Assembly (NCBI GenBank): GCA_027080125.1
Contig: JALWSW010000026.1
Span: 1 to 8,860 of the forward strand
Reading direction: 5' to 3'
Source: Campylobacterales bacterium
GTDB taxonomy: Bacteria; Campylobacterota_A; Desulfurellia; JAADFJ01
DNA: 8,860 nt
Shown: piece after piece, positions 5,815-8,860 of the stretch
Layout: each line of letters opens with the position of its first letter
Numbering within the stretch: the first letter of the stretch is position 1
Translations under genes and position numbers: made by a program
Notes under the pieces: model-generated
The model's database searches: none
What the model was told of the DNA's origin: nothing
What the model saw: only the letters and a program-made list of their open reading frames with translations

Positions 5815-6693
5815 ATGGATAGTATAAGCTTTGCAAGCCAGCTGTTTCAGTATCTGATTACAGGAATAACGGTCGGTTCCGTATATGGACTTGTGGCTCT
5901 CGGTTTTAATATAATATATAATTCGACAGAAATCATAAATCTTGCTCAGGGAGATTTTGTGATGCTGGGCGGTATGTCAAGCGTTTTCTTTGTGAGTGTT
6001 CTTCATCTTCCGCTTGCAATAAGTATAATCCTTGCCATAATTTTTGCATTTATCGTAGGCGCATTATTTGAGAGAGTCGCTATATGGCCATTAAAAAATG
6101 CAAATCAGGTTACCCTTATCCTGATAACATTGGCAGGTTCCCTTATACTTGAAGGAATCGTGATGCTAATTATGGGCAAAGATCCATACACCCTGCCCTA
6201 TTTTACCGGTAGCAAAACAATATTTCTGTTCGGAGCCGCAATATCGCCTCAATATATCTGGGTTATAGCAATATCGGCAATTACCGTAGCTTCGATGAGC
6301 TATTTTTTTAACAAAACAATTACAGGCAAGGCGATGAAAGCCTGCTCGGACAATCCGTTTGCAGCATCACTTATGGGGATACCGGTAAAAAAGATGATTC
6401 TGCTTTCATTTGCAATAAGCGCATTGATAGGTGCGGTTGCAGGAGCAGCCATTACACCGTCGCTGCTTATGGAATACGACAGAGGTCCTATGCTCACAAT
6501 CAAAGGATTTGCCGCCGCAATAATAGGAGGCTTGGGAAGTTTCGGAGGAGCAATCATCGGAGGTCTCATTCTGGGCATCACAGAAGCCCTTTTTGCAGGA
6601 CTTATAAGCAGCGGATACAAAGACGCAGCATCACTGGCAATATTACTTCTTATACTGTTCATCAAACCGCAAGGAATATTTGGAAAAGAATGA
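5815..6693 (+). CDS. livH: LivH-type ABC transporter permease
   Basis: A 292-residue, strongly hydrophobic inner-membrane protein of the LivH family, with about eight predicted membrane spans. It shows the N-terminal GSVYGLVALGFNIIY segment (21-35) with LAQGDFVMLGG (43-53), a cytoplasmic coupling-loop region GKAMKACSDNPFAASLMG (171-188), and the C-terminal GGLGSFGGAIIGG (238-250) and KPQGIFG (284-290) motifs. It should form the membrane channel with LivM and receive substrate from LivK. The ATG at 5815 matches the usual family N-terminus. It has no Shine-Dalgarno sequence; the 22 nt between the terminator T-run and the ATG are almost all A and T. The end overlaps livM by 4 bp (ATGA). Confidence 0.93.
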   Translation: MDSISFASQLFQYLITGITVGSVYGLVALGFNIIYNSTEIINLAQGDFVMLGGMSSVFFVSVLHLPLAISIILAIIFAFIVGALFERVAIWPLKNANQVTLILITLAGSLILEGIVMLIMGKDPYTLPYFTGSKTIFLFGAAISPQYIWVIAISAITVASMSYFFNKTITGKAMKACSDNPFAASLMGIPVKKMILLSFAISALIGAVAGAAITPSLLMEYDRGPMLTIKGFAAAIIGGLGSFGGAIIGGLILGITEALFAGLISSGYKDAASLAILLLILFIKPQGIFGKE

Positions 6694-7655
6694 AGTTGGA
6701 AAAATTTGCAACCGCAGCGGTAATAATTGTTCTGATAATTTTTCCTATAGTTGCATCATCAAATGATAATTTAAGCTATTACATAAACATAATGACCATA
6801 GTCGGAATCTATTCGATGATAACGGTTGGTCTTACTCTTCTTGTCGGTTACGCAGGTCAAATATCTCTTGGACATGCCGCATTTTTTGGCATCGGGGCTT
6901 ACGGCTCCGGAGTTCTCACAACAAAATTCGGAATAGACCCATGGCTTGCTATGGCTGCAGGCGCTGCACTTTCATCGGTTATTGCTTATCTGATAGGACT
7001 TCCGTCACTCAAACTTAAAGGACATTATCTGGCTATGGCAACCTTGGCATTTGGAATAATTATCTACATATTTTTCAAAGAGGCGGATTTCCTGACCGGC
7101 GGTCCTTCGGGTTTGCCGGATATTCCCGGAATTTCGGCTTTCGGTTTCAGTTTTGACACCGATTTAAGATATTATTTTCTTGTTTACGCAATACTTATGC
7201 TTGAGGTTATCTATTCAAATAACATAATGAAATCGCGCATCGGAAGGGCACTTAAAGCTATAAGGGACGATGAGGACGCCGCAAGCGCAACAGGTGTCGC
7301 AGTTTATCGATATAAACTGAAAATATTTGTTATAAGTGCATTCTTTGCATCAATTGCAGGATCACTGTATGCCTATTATCTTAATTTTATAGATCCTTCA
7401 ACATTCGGATTTTTCCCATCGGTAAAGTTTTTGATTATGGTTATAGTGGGAGGCTTGGGCAGTCTTCCGGGCACAATATTTGGAACATGGTTTATGACAT
7501 TCCTTGATTCGGAATGGCTTTCCTCTATCGGCAGCCTTACAACTCTGGTATATGGCATAATACTACTCATATTGCTCATGTTCCTGCCGGAAGGAATAGC
7601 AGGGCAATACAGAAAACTTAAAACAAAGATAGTTATGCGAAAAAATGAAAAATAA
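6690..7655 (+). CDS. livM: LivM-type ABC transporter permease
   Basis: A 321-residue membrane protein of the LivM family, partner of LivH. Signature parts are GYAGQISLGHAAFFGIGAY (53-71), SLKLKGHYLAMATLAFG (106-122), LTGGPSGLP (135-143), the coupling-loop segment GRALKAIRDDEDAASATG (185-202), GGLGSLPGTIFG (254-265) and FLPEGIAG (298-305). The N-terminus is one hydrophobic span with lysines at 2 and 5, which serves as a membrane anchor and not as a cleaved signal. Length is close to many stand-alone LivM proteins and shorter than E. coli LivM, which carries extra N-terminal sequence. The start overlaps the livH stop as ATGA, with a GGA about 5 nt upstream. The basic C-terminal tail (KLKTKIVMRKNEK) overlaps the livG start by 11 bp. 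Confidence 0.93.
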   Translation: MKLEKFATAAVIIVLIIFPIVASSNDNLSYYINIMTIVGIYSMITVGLTLLVGYAGQISLGHAAFFGIGAYGSGVLTTKFGIDPWLAMAAGAALSSVIAYLIGLPSLKLKGHYLAMATLAFGIIIYIFFKEADFLTGGPSGLPDIPGISAFGFSFDTDLRYYFLVYAILMLEVIYSNNIMKSRIGRALKAIRDDEDAASATGVAVYRYKLKIFVISAFFASIAGSLYAYYLNFIDPSTFGFFPSVKFLIMVIVGGLGSLPGTIFGTWFMTFLDSEWLSSIGSLTTLVYGIILLILLMFLPEGIAGQYRKLKTKIVMRKNEK

Positions 7656-8409
7656 TAAACCGATTCTTGTCCTGAACAACATTTGGAAAAGTTTCGGTGG
7701 TATGATGTCGCTCAGTGATGTTTCCATAAGTGTACCAAGAAACAGAATAAAAGCCGTCATAGGACCGAACGGGGCTGGAAAAACAACGCTATTTAATATA
7801 ATAAGCGGTGCATTGAATCCGAATAAAGGCAGTATAATTTTCGAAGGTCAGCCAATAAACGGTTTGCCCTCTCACAAAAGGACTTTTCTGGGTATAGGGA
7901 GAACCTTTCAGACGGTAAAACTTTTTAAGCAGATGAGCGTCCGGGAAAATGTGATGGTAGGAAGACATTGCAGAAGCTCTTCAGAATTTTTCAGTTGCGG
8001 ACTCCGTTTTCCAAAATCGAGAATCGAAGAAAAAAAGATCGCTGAACGAGCGGATGCGGAACTTGATTTTGTGGGAGCATACGATATGAAGAATCAGGTT
8101 GCAGGTTCATTGCCTATAGGTTTGCAAAAAACGGTTGAGGTAGCGCGTGCGCTCGCAACCGATCCGAAACTTATACTTCTTGACGAACCTGCTGGGGGAC
8201 TAAACGACAAAGAAACGGAGCGATTTTCCGAACTCATAAAAAAAATACAGGAAAGAGGTATAACGGTTCTGCTTGTGGAGCACGATATGAGACTTGTTAT
8301 GAATATATCCGATGAAATAGCGGTGCTTAACTACGGAGAAAAGATAGCAGAAGGTGCTCCGGAGGCAATAAAAAACAATAAAAAAGTGATAGAGGCTTAT
8401 CTTGGGTAA
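7645..8409 (+). CDS. livG: LivG-type ABC transporter ATP-binding protein
   Basis: A 254-residue cytoplasmic ATPase. The Walker A is GPNGAGKTT (40-48), the Q-loop glutamine is Q89 in RTFQ, the Walker B is LILLDEP (176-182, with D180 and catalytic E181), and the H-loop is H213 in LLVEHD. The GIGRTFQ and AGGLNDKE segments point to LivG over LivF. The ABC signature is divergent: LPIGLQ (156-161) in place of LSGGQ; LivG proteins often vary here, so loss of activity is not implied. The region at residues 108-130 corresponds to the linker typical of LivG. The ATG at 7645 lies inside the end of livM and has no clear ribosome-binding site, so coupled translation is likely. It would pair with LivF to power LivHM. 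Confidence 0.94.
   Translation: MKNNKPILVLNNIWKSFGGMMSLSDVSISVPRNRIKAVIGPNGAGKTTLFNIISGALNPNKGSIIFEGQPINGLPSHKRTFLGIGRTFQTVKLFKQMSVRENVMVGRHCRSSSEFFSCGLRFPKSRIEEKKIAERADAELDFVGAYDMKNQVAGSLPIGLQKTVEVARALATDPKLILLDEPAGGLNDKETERFSELIKKIQERGITVLLVEHDMRLVMNISDEIAVLNYGEKIAEGAPEAIKNNKKVIEAYLG
8391..8395 (+). promoter_or_regulatory. Shine-Dalgarno site deciding the livF TTG start
   Basis: AGAGG within the last codons of livG lies 6 nt before TTG 8402. This supports the TTG as the livF start, since no ATG or GTG occurs at the beginning of the conserved reading frame. Confidence 0.6.
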
Positions 8410-8860
8410 AATATTGGAAGTTGCGAATCTTTCGGTCAACTATGGTGGAATAGCAGCACTGAAAGGTGTCTCGCTTAACATTCGGGAAGGTAACTTGGTA
8501 AGCATAATAGGTGCAAACGGGGCAGGAAAAAGCACACTTATGAAGGCTATCTCCGGCTTGGTAAAATATCAGGGCAAAATAATCTACAACGGCAAAAATA
8601 TCAATCATTTGAATCCAAGTAATATTGTAAATGCCGGAATCGTAGCTGTTCCTGAAGGTAGGCAGCTTTTCAAAACTATGAGTGTAAAAGATAATATAAT
8701 GCTCGGGGCATATCTGAGATATAAAAAAAAAGATGAAGTTACGAGAGATTATGAATGGGTATGCTCGCTTTTTCCTATAATTGCCGACAGATCGAATCAG
8801 ATTGCCGGAACATTATCAGGCGGTGAACAACAGATGATTGCAATAGCCAGCGGCCTGATG
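8402..8860 (+). CDS. livF: LivF-type ABC transporter ATP-binding protein, 3' end outside window
   Basis: The frame is open from TTG 8402 to the window edge, 153 codons of an expected 235 or so. The protein starts (fMet)GKILEVANLSVNYGGIAAL, as usual for LivF. Walker A is GANGAGKST (37-45), VPEGRQLF (83-90) is the LivF hallmark, and the signature LSGGEQQ (138-144) is canonical. Walker B and the H-loop lie beyond the window. The segment after the signature reads IASGLM (148-153), where an arginine (IARxLM) is common in relatives. TTG 8402 overlaps the livG stop by 8 bp and has AGAGG 6 nt upstream; TTG 8414 is a weaker alternative that would remove four residues. It would be the second ATPase of the Liv-type importer. 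Confidence 0.93.
   Translation, partial: MGKILEVANLSVNYGGIAALKGVSLNIREGNLVSIIGANGAGKSTLMKAISGLVKYQGKIIYNGKNINHLNPSNIVNAGIVAVPEGRQLFKTMSVKDNIMLGAYLRYKKKDEVTRDYEWVCSLFPIIADRSNQIAGTLSGGEQQMIAIASGLM

Noticed and set aside
7376..7579. 67-codon minus-strand open frame within livM
   Set aside because: It is a shadow of the conserved LivM C-terminal region, without its own start signals.

Overview
The window looks like chromosomal DNA from an anaerobic Gram-negative bacterium. The evidence is a tungsten-type aldehyde:ferredoxin oxidoreductase with a multi-cluster ferredoxin partner, a periplasmic (non-lipoprotein) solute-binding protein, A+T-rich DNA (about 40 % GC by eye) and standard sigma-70-like promoters. 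A Desulfobacterota-like host is possible, but this is a guess from gene content. No insertion sequence, integrase, phage gene or CRISPR array is visible.

Layout. At the left edge (1-309, + strand) is the 3' part of a small DsrE-like gene. It converges on a four-gene minus-strand operon covering 319-4098. In transcription order the operon encodes a four-cluster ferredoxin (aorA-like), a tungsten aldehyde oxidoreductase (aorB-like), an FAD/NAD(P)H oxidoreductase (aorC-like) and a MoaD-type sulfur carrier. The genes overlap or nearly touch, and a TTGACA/TAAAAT promoter lies 55 bp or more upstream of the first one. Next is a minus-strand tRNA-Arg(TCG) (4287-4363). A 219-bp intergenic stretch then carries back-to-back promoters, one for the tRNA and one for a plus-strand branched-chain amino-acid-type ABC transporter operon: livK, livH, livM, livG and livF, the last cut by the right edge.

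How the genes work together. By analogy with the AorABC enzyme of Aromatoleum aromaticum, the catalytic subunit would oxidise aldehydes to acids (or run in reverse). The ferredoxin subunit would carry the electrons, the flavoprotein would pass them to NAD(P)+, and the MoaD protein would supply sulfur for the metal-binding pterin. The Liv-type transporter would import branched-chain or aromatic amino acids, or related carboxylates. Anaerobic breakdown of such amino acids can yield aldehydes, so the two divergent operons may belong to one catabolic theme. That link is inference from adjacency only.

Regulatory features read from sequence: a strong intrinsic terminator between livK and livH; a livH start with no Shine-Dalgarno sequence; a roughly 105-nt livK leader with a 9-bp inverted repeat and a crossing 6-bp helix; and a cluster of GAAAGTT/AACTTTC half-sites upstream of the aor promoter. 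Nothing here is clearly an undescribed system. The most interesting candidates are the nanowire-type AOR operon and the livK leader.
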